Origin: an uncultured bacterium | Lineage (GTDB): Bacteria; Cyanobacteriota; Vampirovibrionia; Gastranaerophilales; Gastranaerophilaceae | Assembly (NCBI GenBank): GCA_949296355.1 | Contig: CASFPS010000020.1 | Location: 1 to 59,933 of the forward strand | Direction: 5' to 3' | Length of the DNA stretch: 59,933 bases | Shown here: positions 23,886 through 33,778 of the stretch, piece after piece | Layout: each line of letters begins with the position of its first letter | Numbering within the stretch: the first letter of the stretch is position 1 | Notes under the pieces: generated by a model | Told to the model about the DNA's origin: nothing | Databases searched by the model: none | Seen by the model: the letters and a program-made list of their open reading frames with translations, nothing else | Position numbers and translations under genes: made by a program

Positions 23886-24801
23886 AGTAGAAATATCTGG
23901 ATTCTTCCGGCGGCAGAAGTGCTGTCATTTTAGCAATCATAGCAGCTTCGCTTTTAAGTTCCACGCCCGTATTATCCATATTAAATCTAACTGTTTCAAT
24001 AGCTTTATCTATAACAAGGTTTGTTCCTTTAACTCTGTTTCCGCAGATTTCTTCAAAGATTTTTTCTTCAAAGAAGTTCAAATTCGGAACTTTTAACTCA
24101 TCTTCTTCGCCGAATTTTTTGCTGCCCTGATAAGCCTCCTGTTTTTTCAGCATATCGTCATAAATATAATTAAATGTTTTTGTGGTTGAAGTTTTGTATA
24201 AGTAAACTTCATCCTCACCTTCGGTTTCAAGCTTTACTGCAAAATCCGAAGGGCTGTCATAGAATAAAACTTCTACGCCGTCATCCAGTTCTTTGCGTGA
24301 ATCTTTTGAAATTCCGAAGTATTCAGCCTGCATATCTCTGAACGAATCAAGTCCGAGTTTGTCAAAAGGAACAGTGAATTTGAAATCCTTCTTGAGCATT
24401 GCATAAACAATAAATCTTTGTTTTGAAGGCGTTAAATCAAGCTGATCCAGAATATCGCTGGTTTCATTAAATTTTCTTTTGATAGCTTTTGCTATAACCT
24501 TTTTAGTATTTTTCTTGATATTACCCAGATACTTGTAATAAGACTTATCAGAAATATCTTCTTCCGTAAAATCCTGCCTGTTAAGTTCATTTACAATAAC
24601 AGGTGTTCCTGCCGGAAATTTAATCTGGTTGAATGCAATTTTGTCCATAAAATCATTCCACACAAGCTGGAAAGTTCCGACCCAGACTCTGTCCTGAACA
24701 TTTGTTTTACTCATCATTGTAGGTAATACATCAATATTTGCGGCAAACGCCGGTGAGAATAACAATAGTGATGTAAATACTGATAAAATTAATTTTTTCA
24801 T
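23794..24801 (-). CDS. Secreted serpin-like protein
   Basis: A 335-residue protein with a signal peptide (cleavage after AFA, residue 20). The C-terminal part resembles a serpin: a strand and hinge-like segment around ETVRFNMDNTGVELKSEAA, then YFYFNDTFVVFLKEK and YFALRVHDISKF, as in serpin strands before and after the reactive loop. The predicted loop is short and lacks the usual small-residue run, so inhibition is uncertain. N-terminal Trp-rich segment (VWVGTFQLVWNDFMD) is also serpin-like. No operon partner; upstream region is shared with the divergent aminotransferase gene. Confidence 0.5.
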   Translation of the reverse strand: MKKLILSVFTSLLLFSPAFAANIDVLPTMMSKTNVQDRVWVGTFQLVWNDFMDKIAFNQIKFPAGTPVIVNELNRQDFTEEDISDKSYYKYLGNIKKNTKKVIAKAIKRKFNETSDILDQLDLTPSKQRFIVYAMLKKDFKFTVPFDKLGLDSFRDMQAEYFGISKDSRKELDDGVEVLFYDSPSDFAVKLETEGEDEVYLYKTSTTKTFNYIYDDMLKKQEAYQGSKKFGEEDELKVPNLNFFEEKIFEEICGNRVKGTNLVIDKAIETVRFNMDNTGVELKSEAAMIAKMTALLPPEESRYFYFNDTFVVFLKEKYKTKPYFALRVHDISKFQ

Positions 24802-24918
24802 AAAAACTCCCTTTAACTATAACCTCTTAATAAAATCGTATCAAAAATTCCGCTTAAATTCAATTAAATTTATGTTAATATAGTTAAAGGGCACAGCAGG
24901 AGTGATAAACAGAGAATT

Positions 24919-25998
24919 ATGAGAATTGCGGAATTTAAAATAGAAGAATGGATGAACAAATATGAAGCGTCCGCTTTATATGATTTAACCACAACCTGCA
25001 TTTCTCCTTTATGCATAAATGATTTGCCGTTTTCAAAAGAAATTTTTGATTTAAAACTCGGATACGGTGATATTACAGGCTCTGAAAGACTCAAGGCTGC
25101 AATTCAGACATTATACGAAAGAGACCATTCTATAACTGTTACCCACGGCGCTATCGGAGCAAATCAGCTTGTATTTTTATCTTTACTTGAAAAAGGGGAT
25201 GAGGTTGTATCTGTTGTTCCCACATATCAGCAGCATTATTCTATTCCTGAGGCTTTAGGATGCAGGGTTAAACTTTATTTTCTGAAAGAAGAAAATTTCT
25301 GGCTTCCAGATATGGAAGAATTGGAGAAAATAATTACACCGGATACCAAGCTTTTATGTCTTAACAACCCTAATAATCCGACGGGAGCTGTCATTCCTGA
25401 CCGGATGCTTGAGAAAATTGCTGAAATTGCACTGAAAAATAATGTGTGGATTCTCTCTGACGAAGTATACAGAGGATTGAATCTGATAGGAAAACCTTAT
25501 TCTAAATCAATTGCAGATATTTATGAAAAGGGTATTTCCGTGGGCAGTATGTCTAAAACATATTCGCTTCCGGGCTTAAGAGTAGGATGGGTCGCGGCAA
25601 GAGCGGATTTAGTCAATGAAATTAATCACCAGAGGCAGTATAATACAATCAGTGTAAGCGCTCCGGATGATTATTTTTCTGCTGTTGCATTAGAAAACAA
25701 AGATTTTATACACGAGAGAAATTTTAAAATTATGAATGAGGGAGTAAATATATTAAATAACTGGCTTAAAAATACCCCTGAAGTCCGCTGTATTCTTCCA
25801 AAAGGCGGAACAACCGTTCTTTTAAAATACAACCTTGACCTTCCGTCCCGTGATTTTTGCAAAAAGCTTCAAGCAGAAACTGGCGTTGCTCTTTTACCGG
25901 GTGAAACCATGGAAATGGAAGGATATGTAAGACTCGGTTTTTGTGCGGAGAATTTAGAGCCGGCTCTTGAAAAACTCGGGAATTTTTTAAAACGGTAG
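24919..25998 (+). CDS. PLP-dependent aminotransferase, class I/II
   Basis: A 359-residue fold-type I aminotransferase. NNPNNPTGAV substrate motif, the Asp-Tyr region ILSDEVYRGL, the PLP lysine in SMSKTYSLPG and the phosphate-binding Arg in LRVGWVAA. Closest style is the aspartate/aromatic group or the VioD-like group; the amino acid substrate cannot be told. An AGGAG lies 14 bases before the ATG. A solo gene, possibly followed by the U32 gene (23-base gap) which has its own -10 box. Confidence 0.85.
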   Translation: MRIAEFKIEEWMNKYEASALYDLTTTCISPLCINDLPFSKEIFDLKLGYGDITGSERLKAAIQTLYERDHSITVTHGAIGANQLVFLSLLEKGDEVVSVVPTYQQHYSIPEALGCRVKLYFLKEENFWLPDMEELEKIITPDTKLLCLNNPNNPTGAVIPDRMLEKIAEIALKNNVWILSDEVYRGLNLIGKPYSKSIADIYEKGISVGSMSKTYSLPGLRVGWVAARADLVNEINHQRQYNTISVSAPDDYFSAVALENKDFIHERNFKIMNEGVNILNNWLKNTPEVRCILPKGGTTVLLKYNLDLPSRDFCKKLQAETGVALLPGETMEMEGYVRLGFCAENLEPALEKLGNFLKR

Positions 25999-26009
25999 TT
26001 TTTTCATGT

Positions 26010-26015
26010 TAAAAT
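26010..26015 (+). promoter_or_regulatory. -10 box of the U32 gene, leaderless layout
   Basis: TAAAAT at 26010-26015, six T residues, then ATG at 26022; a weak TTAAAA is 17 bases upstream. No ribosome site is present. Confidence 0.4.
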
Positions 26016-26021
26016 TTTTTT

Positions 26022-27275
26022 ATGATTAAACCTGAACTTTTAATGCCTGCCGGCAATATTGAAAAACTTAAATACGCAATTAAATACGGCGCGGATGCAG
26101 TATACCTCGGGGTTGTTGATTTTAGCCTGAGAGCAATGCGTAAGGGAGAATTAATAACTCTTGACAATCTTAAATACGCAATTGATACGGCGCGTTCAAT
26201 GGGCGCAAAATCTTATTTAACTTTGAATATTTTTGCCTTCAATAGTGATATAAAAGCGCTGGAAGATTGTATGGAAAGGATTGTTGATTCTAATCCGGAC
26301 GCGCTTATTATAAGTGATGTCGGAATTATGCGGCTTGCAAAAAAATATATGCCAAAAACTGATATTCACGTAAGCACTCAGGCAAATATTTTAAACTATG
26401 AAGCTGTCCGCTTCTGGCAGGATATGGGCGCAACAAGGGCAATTCTTGCCAGAGAGCTTCCGATTAAAGATGTTGCGGAGATTAAGAAAAAAGTTCCTGA
26501 TATGGAACTTGAATGCTTTATTCACGGCGCGCAATGTGTTTCTTTTTCCGGCAGATGTCTCTTAAGCGACTATATGACAAATGGGGAAAGGAAAGCAAAT
26601 TCCGGCAACTGCTCCCAGCCTTGCAGATGGAGCTATAAACTTGTTGAAGAAACGCGCCCTGGGCAGTATTATGAGATTGAGGAGAATGAAAAAGGTACTC
26701 ATATCTTGAGCACAAAAGATTTATGCCTTGTAAAACACCTCAGAGAAATGATTGAAGCAGGAATTGATTCCTTTAAAGTCGAAGGCAGAACAAAGAGCCT
26801 TTATTATGTTTCAGCAACTGCAAAAGCTTATAGAGAAGCAATTGATGAGGTTATGAAAAACCCTGAAGCTGATATGACGCCTTATTTTAATGAGCTTCTG
26901 AAAGTCGGAAACAGAGGATACACAACAGGATTTTATCTCGGCGAAGGCTATCCGAAAGACGGCTACAGCTATGATATCTCAAAAGGACTGGCAGGGGCGG
27001 ATTTTCTCTGCGAATTCCACGGTGTTGAAGACGGGTACTACAAAATTGTTACCAAAAACAAATTTAATAAGAATGAAGATATTGAAATAATTTCACCTTC
27101 TGAAAAATTTATCACTCAGGTAACTGAGATTAAAAATACGAAAGGCGAAGAATTAGAACTTGCAAATACTAATGACGAATTGTTGGTAAAACTTACCAAA
27201 GCGCCCCGGGAGGCTGAATTTGCAATTGCAAGAACGGTCGGGATAAAAGGAGAGAATAATGTTTTTAAAACCTGA
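26022..27275 (+). CDS. Peptidase U32 family protein (TrhP/RlhA-like RNA hydroxylation factor)
   Basis: A 417-residue protein with the U32 signature ECFIHGAQCVSFSGRCLLS and further Cys in NSGNCSQPCRW, giving the four conserved Cys of the iron-sulfur-type site. Family members such as E. coli TrhP act in prephenate-dependent hydroxylation of tRNA U34 or rRNA rather than as proteases; TrhP is the closest in length and layout. The last 17 bases overlap the YqeG-type phosphatase gene. Confidence 0.85.
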   Translation: MIKPELLMPAGNIEKLKYAIKYGADAVYLGVVDFSLRAMRKGELITLDNLKYAIDTARSMGAKSYLTLNIFAFNSDIKALEDCMERIVDSNPDALIISDVGIMRLAKKYMPKTDIHVSTQANILNYEAVRFWQDMGATRAILARELPIKDVAEIKKKVPDMELECFIHGAQCVSFSGRCLLSDYMTNGERKANSGNCSQPCRWSYKLVEETRPGQYYEIEENEKGTHILSTKDLCLVKHLREMIEAGIDSFKVEGRTKSLYYVSATAKAYREAIDEVMKNPEADMTPYFNELLKVGNRGYTTGFYLGEGYPKDGYSYDISKGLAGADFLCEFHGVEDGYYKIVTKNKFNKNEDIEIISPSEKFITQVTEIKNTKGEELELANTNDELLVKLTKAPREAEFAIARTVGIKGENNVFKT

Positions 27276-27735
27276 TTACAACTTAAAAAACATATATGAA
27301 ATTGATTTTATGAAACTCAAAGAACAGGGGATAAAATGTCTGATGTTTGATTTGGACAGTACCGTTATGGTATCTAAATCTTCGACATTTCTTCCGGAGA
27401 CAGTAGAGTGGTTTAATACATTTATCAAGGATTTTGAAGTTGCAATAATATCAAATAATAAAAACAAAGATTATATAGAAGCAGCCTCAAAAACCGCGCC
27501 TTGCAGGGTAATCGGACGCGCTGATAAACCTAATCCGAAAATTATGCGCGAGTATCTTGAATCTGTCGGGGTGAAACCGGAATATGCGGTAATGGTTGGG
27601 GACAGACCGCTTACGGATATTCTTGCAGGCAAGCTTCTCGGATGTAAAACCATTCTGGTAGGTTCAATTAATCCGAAGGAAAATCTTCCGACAAAGTTTG
27701 TACGCGCGCTTGAACGCTCGACTATACGAAGATAA
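27259..27735 (+). CDS. YqeG-type HAD phosphatase
   Basis: A 158-residue HAD-superfamily protein. Motif I is MFDLDSTVMV, motif II IISNN, and the C-terminal MVGDRPLTDILAGKLLG carries motif IV. YqeG-type proteins (PGPMT1/GEP4-like) include phosphatidylglycerophosphate phosphatases, so lipid synthesis is possible. AAAGGAG precedes the ATG, inside the U32 gene. Confidence 0.85.
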   Translation: MFLKPDYNLKNIYEIDFMKLKEQGIKCLMFDLDSTVMVSKSSTFLPETVEWFNTFIKDFEVAIISNNKNKDYIEAASKTAPCRVIGRADKPNPKIMREYLESVGVKPEYAVMVGDRPLTDILAGKLLGCKTILVGSINPKENLPTKFVRALERSTIRR

Positions 27736-27839
27736 AATCAGGTTGGATGCAGTTTTTCTGTTAATACTATAAGCTTTACTTTTACACCTGATTTTGTTAA
27801 AATCTTGGTATGATTTGGGGGGCGTAAGCCTGTTTAATA

Positions 27840-29759
27840 ATGAAGCGAGTATTATTTTTTATAACAGTATTTATAATGTTTCTTGTGCAGTGTTTTGCCT
27901 CCGTTAATGCAGAACCGTCAAAAGTTATGTCTATGCATTATGATGACTCCTCATCTGTTATTTTCCTGAATATACTTGAATCACCGGAGGGGTTGCCAAA
28001 GAATTTGAAGTTTTCAAAGCTTGAAAACCCTAACAGAATATATTTTGATATTGAAAATGCAGTTCTTATCGGGGATAAGCAGCAGCTTGTATTTAGTAAA
28101 TCCGAGATTAAGGAAATCAGGCTGTCTCAGTTTACAACCGAGCCGGATGTCGTAAGAGGGGTTATTACTTTTGAAGAAGGTTTTGATACTTCAAAGGTAA
28201 AACTTATAAATATAAACGGCAACATACTGATAAAATGTTCTGTTATGTCATTAAAAAATGAGTATTTTAATCCGTTATATGACGAATCCTCGCCAAACCT
28301 TCCGTATTCAAGTGTTACCGTAAATTCCCAGGTCGTGCAAAAAGTCGCAATACCGCAGAGTTCCGCCCTGAAAGCGCCGGATAATGTGGTGGCTGATATA
28401 CAACAGGCATTTGAAAATTCTATCCTGAACAATTCAGACGGAAAATCTTACGACTCGGTTGTTTCTGTAGACCTTTCATCGGATTTGAAGCTTCGTACAA
28501 AGTATTATATTAACGGATATTTTATAAAAAATAACGGGCTTCTGGTTAACGGTTCCGGACAGATTACAGCATCAAAGATGTTTTATCTGGACAGCCCGAA
28601 GAGGCTTGTGATAGATTTGCCGAATACTTTTGTGGGTAAAGATATCAGAAATAAAGAAATTAAAATTTGTCCGGACGGTTCTTGTAAGGATACTGCTAAA
28701 ATCGGACAGTTTGAGTACAACAAAGGGCGTATAGTTGTAACGAGCGAGAGTGCCGAAAAATATATTCCGGTGTTTTCTGCTGATGCTCAGTCAATGCTTT
28801 TGATTAATGCGGATAAGCTGAAACATACAGAGCTTGTTAACTGTGTTTCAAATCTGGACAAGGCGTATGTCAGAAAAATCGATAATAAAACCGGAGAACT
28901 CATTCTTTCGTTTACCGAACCTGTTGTGCATTCGATTTTAAGAAATGACAACTCGTTGAATCTTTATATGTTCAATGTTAGAAGCTACAATGAACTGGAC
29001 TTAATAAAGACTTTTAAAAACACATATTATAATGAGCTTACAATGTCTTTGCTGCCTCAAATCGGGGTAAGAGCTTCTATGAAGATTAATAAAGATGATA
29101 TTGTAAAAGTCGATCAGAGTATTGACGGCAAGGCTATAAGATTGACAATTACAAGATCAGCGGCAAGCTCTAGTGAATCATCACCTGTTATAACGGCAAA
29201 GAAAACCGCTATACAGGGTAAGGTTGTTCTTGATGCAGGACATGGCGGAAGTGATTACGGGGCAATACGCGACGGAATTAATGAAAAAGACATAACTCTG
29301 GATATTACACAAAGGGTAGCTTCTCTCTTGAAATCAAAAGGGTATAAGGTTGCATTGACCCGTTCGGATGATACTTATGTGTCATTGCAGGAGCGTGTTG
29401 ATTTTTCAGAAGAAGAGACTCCGGAAATTTTTGTAAGTATCCATGTGAATTCTGCAGTTGCAACCGAGCCTATGGGAATTGAGACCCATTACTACCACGA
29501 CTACAGCAAAGAACTTGCAGAGGTTGTGCATAAACATTTAATGAAAGAAATAGATACAAAAGACAGAGGATTGGTTAAATCCAAGTTTTATGTTATAAAT
29601 CATACAACGATTCCGGCGATTCTTGTCGAAACTGGATTTTTGTCTAATGATGAAGAACGTTCGGAACTTATAACGGATTCAAGAAAGAAAAAGACAGCAA
29701 AAGCTATAGCTGAGGGTATAATTGAGTACATCAAATCACAACAGTCAGATAAAAAGTAA
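27840..29759 (+). CDS. N-acetylmuramoyl-L-alanine amidase with AMIN-type domains
   Basis: A 639-residue secreted enzyme. Signal peptide (residues 1-24, cleavage near NAEP), AMIN-like beta domains (about 35-130 and 230-420) that bind peptidoglycan or division sites, then an Amidase_3 catalytic domain from residue 460: zinc ligands His in DAGHGG, Glu in GINEKD, His in SIHVNS, and the catalytic Glu in VETGF. Cleaves the amide between MurNAc and the stem peptide, usually for daughter-cell separation. TATGAT upstream (about 27809) is a possible -10 box. Its end overlaps the murI start. Confidence 0.92.
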   Translation: MKRVLFFITVFIMFLVQCFASVNAEPSKVMSMHYDDSSSVIFLNILESPEGLPKNLKFSKLENPNRIYFDIENAVLIGDKQQLVFSKSEIKEIRLSQFTTEPDVVRGVITFEEGFDTSKVKLININGNILIKCSVMSLKNEYFNPLYDESSPNLPYSSVTVNSQVVQKVAIPQSSALKAPDNVVADIQQAFENSILNNSDGKSYDSVVSVDLSSDLKLRTKYYINGYFIKNNGLLVNGSGQITASKMFYLDSPKRLVIDLPNTFVGKDIRNKEIKICPDGSCKDTAKIGQFEYNKGRIVVTSESAEKYIPVFSADAQSMLLINADKLKHTELVNCVSNLDKAYVRKIDNKTGELILSFTEPVVHSILRNDNSLNLYMFNVRSYNELDLIKTFKNTYYNELTMSLLPQIGVRASMKINKDDIVKVDQSIDGKAIRLTITRSAASSSESSPVITAKKTAIQGKVVLDAGHGGSDYGAIRDGINEKDITLDITQRVASLLKSKGYKVALTRSDDTYVSLQERVDFSEEETPEIFVSIHVNSAVATEPMGIETHYYHDYSKELAEVVHKHLMKEIDTKDRGLVKSKFYVINHTTIPAILVETGFLSNDEERSELITDSRKKKTAKAIAEGIIEYIKSQQSDKK

Positions 29760-30525
29760 ACCGGTGGGCTTTTTTGACTCGGGAGTCGGCGGACTTTCTG
29801 TTTATGCAAGATTCAAGAAGGTTCTGCCCTTTGAGGATACATTGTATTACGGTGATTTAGCCAATATGCCTTATGGAAGTAAGACTAAGGATGAGCTGGT
29901 TGGTTTTGCAAGAAAGATTCTTGACTTTTATAATGAAAAAGATGTAAAAGCTGTTGTTATAGCTTGCAATACTTCATCAGCAAGAGCTTATGAGGCAGTT
30001 AAGGATGAATATAGATTTAAAATTTATCCGATTATTCAGTCTTGCGCAAAGATAATTGCATCAGCAGGATATAAAAAATTGGGAGTTTTTGCAACCGCGG
30101 CTACTGTTCAGTCCGGAGTTTACACGCATGAACTCCGAAAATACGATTCAGGTATAGAAGTTCAGGAGATTGCTTGTCCGAACTGGGTTCCGATAGTTGA
30201 AAACAATAAATATACCGAACAGGCAGCAATTAATGATGTGCGCAATCAGGTATCGAAAATGCTTGAATTTAATCCGGATAAGATAATTTTGGGATGTACC
30301 CATTATCCGTATTTAATGTCTTTACTGAAAGAGTTTGCTCCTGCCGGGTTGTTTATAGACCCAGCTGAAATTTTTGTTGAGTATATAAAATCAGATTTGG
30401 AAGAATGTGGGCTGCTAAACTCTTCCGGCGGAGCGGAACAGTTTTTTGTGAGTGCAAATCCTGAGAGTTTTAAGGCGCATTCTAAGATTTTTTATAATGT
30501 GAAAGATTTACCGCTATGCGTGTAA
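29722..30525 (+). CDS. murI: Glutamate racemase
   Basis: A 267-residue enzyme making D-glutamate for peptidoglycan. Both catalytic Cys are present: VIACNTSSA and LGCTHYP; the FFDSGVGG motif is near the N-terminus. The start is a TTG at 29722 with GAGGG five bases upstream, lying inside the amidase gene (38-bp overlap), so the two are translationally coupled. This links a cell-wall hydrolase with a precursor enzyme. Confidence 0.93.
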   Translation: MSTSNHNSQIKSKPVGFFDSGVGGLSVYARFKKVLPFEDTLYYGDLANMPYGSKTKDELVGFARKILDFYNEKDVKAVVIACNTSSARAYEAVKDEYRFKIYPIIQSCAKIIASAGYKKLGVFATAATVQSGVYTHELRKYDSGIEVQEIACPNWVPIVENNKYTEQAAINDVRNQVSKMLEFNPDKIILGCTHYPYLMSLLKEFAPAGLFIDPAEIFVEYIKSDLEECGLLNSSGGAEQFFVSANPESFKAHSKIFYNVKDLPLCV

Positions 30526-30644
30526 TTAATGCTAAATATTAGTCAAGGTTGTATGTATATCAAAAACAGAATGTATCTCCCCCCCCTTTATTCCTTTTTT
30601 TCTTTGTGTAATAATATTCGGGTAAAAAAAGGAAGGATAAAATT

Positions 30645-32123
30645 ATGTCAGAAGTAAGAGTAAGAATTGCACCGTCACCGAGCGGCAATCTTCACATCGG
30701 AACGGCAAGAACAGCTTTATTTAATTATTTATTTGCAAAGAAAAATAACGGAAAATTTATTTTAAGAATAGAAGATACTGATGCTGAAAGAACTAGTCAG
30801 GAATATGTTGATAATATTTTTGACAGCTTAAAAGCGTTAGGCTTAAACTGGGATGAAGGTCCTGATGTTGGCGGAGAATACGGTCCTTATACGCAATCTC
30901 AGAGGTTTGATATTTATCCAAAATATATTCAAAAACTTCTTGATGAAGGTTTTGCTTATGAATGCTTCTGCACGCCGGAAGAGTTGGAAGCTGAAAAAGA
31001 AGAAGCTTCCAGAAACAAAAAAGCTTATGTTTATTCTAAAAAATGTGAGAATTTAACAGAAGAAGAAAAAGCTAAACTAAGAGCAGAGGGAAGAAAACCT
31101 GCAATCAGATTTAATGTTGCAAAAGCGCAAAAAGCTTTCCACGACTCTTCAATCCTCGAATTTGACGACCTTGTTAAAGGCAAGCTTCACATGGATACAA
31201 ACTTAATCGGGGATTTTGTTATTATGAAATCTAACGGAACTCCGACTTACAATTATGCAGTTGTAATCGATGATGCCCTGATGAAGATTTCACACGTTAT
31301 AAGAGGTGAAGATCATATTTCTAATACTTATAAACAGATTCTGATTTTTGAAGCTTTAGGTTTTGAAGTTCCACGTTTTGGACATTTAGGTATGATTCTT
31401 GCGCCTGACAGAAGCAAACTTTCAAAGAGACACGGCGCAACAGCGGTTTCTGATTTTGTAGAGCAGGGTTATTTGACAGAAGCTCTTGTAAACTTTGTAG
31501 CACTTCTTGGCTGGTCTCCGTCTGATGGTCAGGAAATCAAGACGATTGATGAGATTGCGGCAGATTTCAGAATTAATGAAATTTCTTCATCTAACTCAAT
31601 TTTTGAATACGATAAATTGAAATGGATGAACAGTCATTATATCAAAATGCTTCCGAAAGAAGTGTTGAGAGAAAAGCTTAAAAAGTATTTAACAAAATAT
31701 GATTTAAGCGAACTTACGGAAGAACAGTATAACAGAATGATTGATATAACTTATGAACCATTAACTTTACTTTCTGATATTACTGATGCGGTTGCTTATT
31801 TCTTCGGAGGTGACAAGGTTGAGATTGATGAAAAAGCTCAGGCAGAATTGGAAACCGATTTGTCTCAGGATGTTTTGAAATCCTTTGTTGAACAGGCAGA
31901 AGGATGGGAATGGACAGAAGAAAATCTTCACGAAAAATTGGAAGTTTTCAGAGGTAAATTCAAAGAAGAAAAAGGCTACAAGCCTAAATTTACAATGTGG
32001 GCAATCCGTGCTGCTGTAACCGGAAGATTATGCGGGGCTGATATGGTTGTAACTCTTGCTATAATAGGTAAAGAAAATTCGCTTAAGAGAGCAAAAGCCG
32101 CTATTAAGACTGCAATGGTTTAA
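30645..32123 (+). CDS. gltX: Glutamyl-tRNA synthetase
   Basis: A 492-residue class I synthetase: HIGT (HIGH variant) in SPSGNLHIGTARTALF and KLSKR (KMSKS variant) in the SKLSKRHGATAV segment, plus the C-terminal anticodon-binding helical domain. In lineages with GatCAB, such enzymes may also charge tRNA-Gln; gatC is present at 53580. An AAGGAAGG ribosome site precedes the ATG. A terminator follows. Confidence 0.96.
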   Translation: MSEVRVRIAPSPSGNLHIGTARTALFNYLFAKKNNGKFILRIEDTDAERTSQEYVDNIFDSLKALGLNWDEGPDVGGEYGPYTQSQRFDIYPKYIQKLLDEGFAYECFCTPEELEAEKEEASRNKKAYVYSKKCENLTEEEKAKLRAEGRKPAIRFNVAKAQKAFHDSSILEFDDLVKGKLHMDTNLIGDFVIMKSNGTPTYNYAVVIDDALMKISHVIRGEDHISNTYKQILIFEALGFEVPRFGHLGMILAPDRSKLSKRHGATAVSDFVEQGYLTEALVNFVALLGWSPSDGQEIKTIDEIAADFRINEISSSNSIFEYDKLKWMNSHYIKMLPKEVLREKLKKYLTKYDLSELTEEQYNRMIDITYEPLTLLSDITDAVAYFFGGDKVEIDEKAQAELETDLSQDVLKSFVEQAEGWEWTEENLHEKLEVFRGKFKEEKGYKPKFTMWAIRAAVTGRLCGADMVVTLAIIGKENSLKRAKAAIKTAMV

Positions 32124-32143
32124 TTTTTAAACAGCAATAACAG

Positions 32144-32179
32144 AAAAAAGAGGCAAGTTTTTTGTTTGCCTCTTTTTTT
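32144..32179 (+). terminator. gltX terminator
   Basis: AAAAAAGAGGCAA pairs with TTGCCTCTTTTTT across a T-rich loop, followed by a T-run. The next gene starts within 40 bases and has its own TATAAT (32182-32187). Confidence 0.85.
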
Positions 32180-32212
32180 ATGTATAATTATATAAAGTAC
32201 GAGGATAAAAAT

Positions 32213-33565
32213 TTGTTCAACTATCGTTTTATAAGAAGAGTATTTTTAATATTGCTGATGCTTGCAGCTGTAACAATACAGTCATACGGGTTTGAAATAT
32301 ATTACCCGAAGGAAAAGAAATCAGAAACGACTTATGACTATGGTTTATTTATCGGAAAAGCCAGAAATACAGAGTTGATTTCAATTAATAATATAAATAT
32401 ACATACCGCGTCAAATGGCGCCTTTGCTCATTCTGTTAAACTTAAAGACGGAGAAAACAGAATTGTAATCCGCTCAAACTATAGTACAAAAGTATACAAT
32501 GTTTATAAGAAGAAGCCTGTAATTAAAGCAGCCGCGGAGATTAAGGAATTGGAAAAACGTACTCTTCTTGTAAAATCTGATAATACCCCATTGAGGAGGG
32601 CGCCAGAGGATATCGGGTATAATATTGTATCTTATCTGTTTAAAGATACAAGACTTGTTGTTAACGGAGAAAAAGGCATCTATTACAGAGTTTTTCTCTC
32701 TAAAGACAAAACTGCCTGGATATTAAAAAGTGATGTGGACGAAAATTCCTGTCCTGATACAGAGCCGGCAAGTTTTGTGAATATGGACAGCGAAAGATTC
32801 AAAAATGCAAATGTTCAGACAATAACTTTTACGAAAAATCTTCCTTATACAGTAGAGGACGGGGAAAAAGAAATTCTGTTCAGAGTGTACAATCCCGAAC
32901 TTTCAGACAATTCTGTTTATACTTTAAATATTTTAAAACCAAAAAAGTATTTTTATAACGTAACATTAAACGACGGTTTTTATACATTTAAAGTCAGCGA
33001 AGTTCCTAAGACATTTGAGGGCTGTACCATTGTTGTGGATGCAGGGCACGGAGGAGAGCAGGACGGGGCTGCAGGTTGCCTTGGGGATAAAGAAAAAGAC
33101 ATTAACCTGAAAATAGCGCTTGAACTCCAGCAGCTTTTGAAGCAAAGAGGAGCTAATGTCGTTATGACAAGGGAATGCGACGGAACAATTACGCTCAAAG
33201 ACCGGATAAAAATAGCAAAAGCCAGTGAAGCAAATATATATTTAAGTATTCACATGAATTCAATCGGAAATGTTGCTTTTAGCAGCATAAAACACCGCGG
33301 AACAGGGTTGTATTACTTTAACAGAAACTCAAGAGAACTTGCGGAAATTCTTGAAAAAACTATTTCAAAATCTGCAGGTACCAGAAGAGACGGCGTGAAG
33401 TCCAGAAGTTTTGCGGTAATCAGACCCGCAAATTATGTCGGCGTTCTTATAGAAACCGCTTTTATGATAAATCCTTCCGATACTTTGCTCTACCGCTCGC
33501 CTGAATTTGCTAAAAATGTTGCGGAAGGAATCGTTACAGGTCTGGAAGAATTTATTTGTGAATAA
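32213..33565 (+). CDS. Second N-acetylmuramoyl-L-alanine amidase, SH3-type N-domain
   Basis: A 450-residue secreted amidase. From TTG 32213 (GAGG ribosome site 6 bases upstream) it has a signal peptide (basic start, LILLMLAAVTIQSYGF), a beta-rich central region that includes an SH3-like domain (TPLRRAPEDIGYNIVSYL), and a C-terminal Amidase_3 domain with DAGHGG, DKEKD, SIHMNS and IETAF motifs. A longer frame to 32162 is also open but would lack a ribosome site. Probably peptidoglycan turnover, parallel to the 27840 enzyme. Confidence 0.88.
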   Translation: MFNYRFIRRVFLILLMLAAVTIQSYGFEIYYPKEKKSETTYDYGLFIGKARNTELISINNINIHTASNGAFAHSVKLKDGENRIVIRSNYSTKVYNVYKKKPVIKAAAEIKELEKRTLLVKSDNTPLRRAPEDIGYNIVSYLFKDTRLVVNGEKGIYYRVFLSKDKTAWILKSDVDENSCPDTEPASFVNMDSERFKNANVQTITFTKNLPYTVEDGEKEILFRVYNPELSDNSVYTLNILKPKKYFYNVTLNDGFYTFKVSEVPKTFEGCTIVVDAGHGGEQDGAAGCLGDKEKDINLKIALELQQLLKQRGANVVMTRECDGTITLKDRIKIAKASEANIYLSIHMNSIGNVAFSSIKHRGTGLYYFNRNSRELAEILEKTISKSAGTRRDGVKSRSFAVIRPANYVGVLIETAFMINPSDTLLYRSPEFAKNVAEGIVTGLEEFICE

Positions 33566-33577
33566 ACTATAACTCTT

Positions 33578-33700
33578 GTCATTGGGGGGGGTAAATGTAT
33601 TTTGGTCGGTAAGTTGGGACTACTAGCTCGATGTCATTGCTGGGTGGGATAAATGTATTTTGGCTGGTAAGTTGGAACTGCTAGCTTGACGTCATTGCGA
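33578..33700. repeat. Tandem ~56-bp repeat (two units and part of a third)
   Basis: Units start with GTCATTG at 33578, 33633 and 33691, share TAAATGTATTTTGG and GGTAAGTTGG, and end in CTAGCT. The same family occurs in reverse orientation at 37551-37727 and in diverged form near 49550 and 49940. Next to it is the GTTGGGTTTCACCCAACC palindrome (33750-33770). Confidence 0.75.
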
Positions 33701-33778
33701 GAAAATCTTTGATTTTCGCGGCAATCCGTTTAGTTATCGTTGGGTTTCACCCAACCTACATTTTATAACACATGTTGC

